From assembly GCA_000437495.1 (NCBI GenBank), contig FR897825.1, forward strand, positions 71,034 to 85,123: a stretch of DNA of 14,090 bases. Reading direction: 5' to 3'. The stretch is from Prevotella sp. CAG:485. Its GTDB lineage: Bacteria > Bacteroidota > Bacteroidia > Bacteroidales > Muribaculaceae. The translations under genes and the position numbers were made by a program. The notes beneath the pieces were generated by a model. The model worked only from the letters and a program-made list of their open reading frames with translations, had not been told where the DNA came from and made no database searches. Shown in pieces: positions 14,066 to 14,090 of this stretch (position 1 is its first letter; each line of letters begins with the position of its first letter).

Positions 14066-14090
14066 TTAGGGTTACTCAGAAAATAGCTAA

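Overview
The window looks like a chromosomal segment of a relatively high-GC member of the Bacteroidota, most likely Bacteroidales. The evidence is four candidate promoters of the Bacteroidota type (TTTG, 20 nt, TAnnTTTR), the absence of obvious Shine-Dalgarno sites before most genes, and family choices typical of gut Bacteroidales: a GT90 LPS-type glycosyltransferase, a stand-alone RyR-domain protein, and a TGS/ThrRS-like nucleoside kinase. I cannot resolve the genus. No RNA gene, insertion sequence or CRISPR array is visible, and no gene-free stretch exceeds 300 bases.

Left part (1-4544). The 3' end of a membrane protein (+ strand) converges on a minus-strand cluster. In transcription order the cluster is: a 100-aa stand-alone RyR-domain protein, an MscS-family channel of the YbdG/MscM type, a cytosolic protein with a Rossmann-like N-terminal half and a divergent C-terminal RyR-like domain, and an exported protein with eight perfectly phased 42-residue TPRs. 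The channel gene has its own promoter and overlaps the next gene by 11 bp. A mechanosensitive channel coupled to two RyR-type modules and a periplasmic scaffold is the most unusual content here. It suggests a ligand-gated channel or ion-signalling module. The grouping is read from the sequence; the function is inference.

Middle part (4578-10024, minus strand). A phosphoethanolamine-transferase-type membrane enzyme (EptA family) is followed, 33 bp on, by the RyR gene. Upstream of it lie its promoter, a short tandem repeat and a nested inverted/direct repeat. Next comes a tight three-gene unit: a lipoprotein with a cysteine-free thioredoxin-like domain, a GT90 glycosyltransferase, and comM (YifB), an AAA+ ATPase/helicase of natural transformation. 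The unit starts from a promoter in a divergent intergenic region.

Right part (10202-14065, plus strand). From the opposite promoter of the same divergent region runs an apparent operon: a nucleoside (uridine-type) kinase with TGS and ThrRS-like N-terminal domains, NeuB (sialic or related nonulosonic acid synthase) and NeuC (UDP-GlcNAc 2-epimerase, hydrolysing). NeuC would make ManNAc from UDP-GlcNAc and NeuB would condense it with phosphoenolpyruvate. A CMP-sugar synthetase (neuA) is expected nearby but is not in the window. EptA-type, GT90 and NeuB/NeuC genes together point to a region rich in cell-surface glycan modification.
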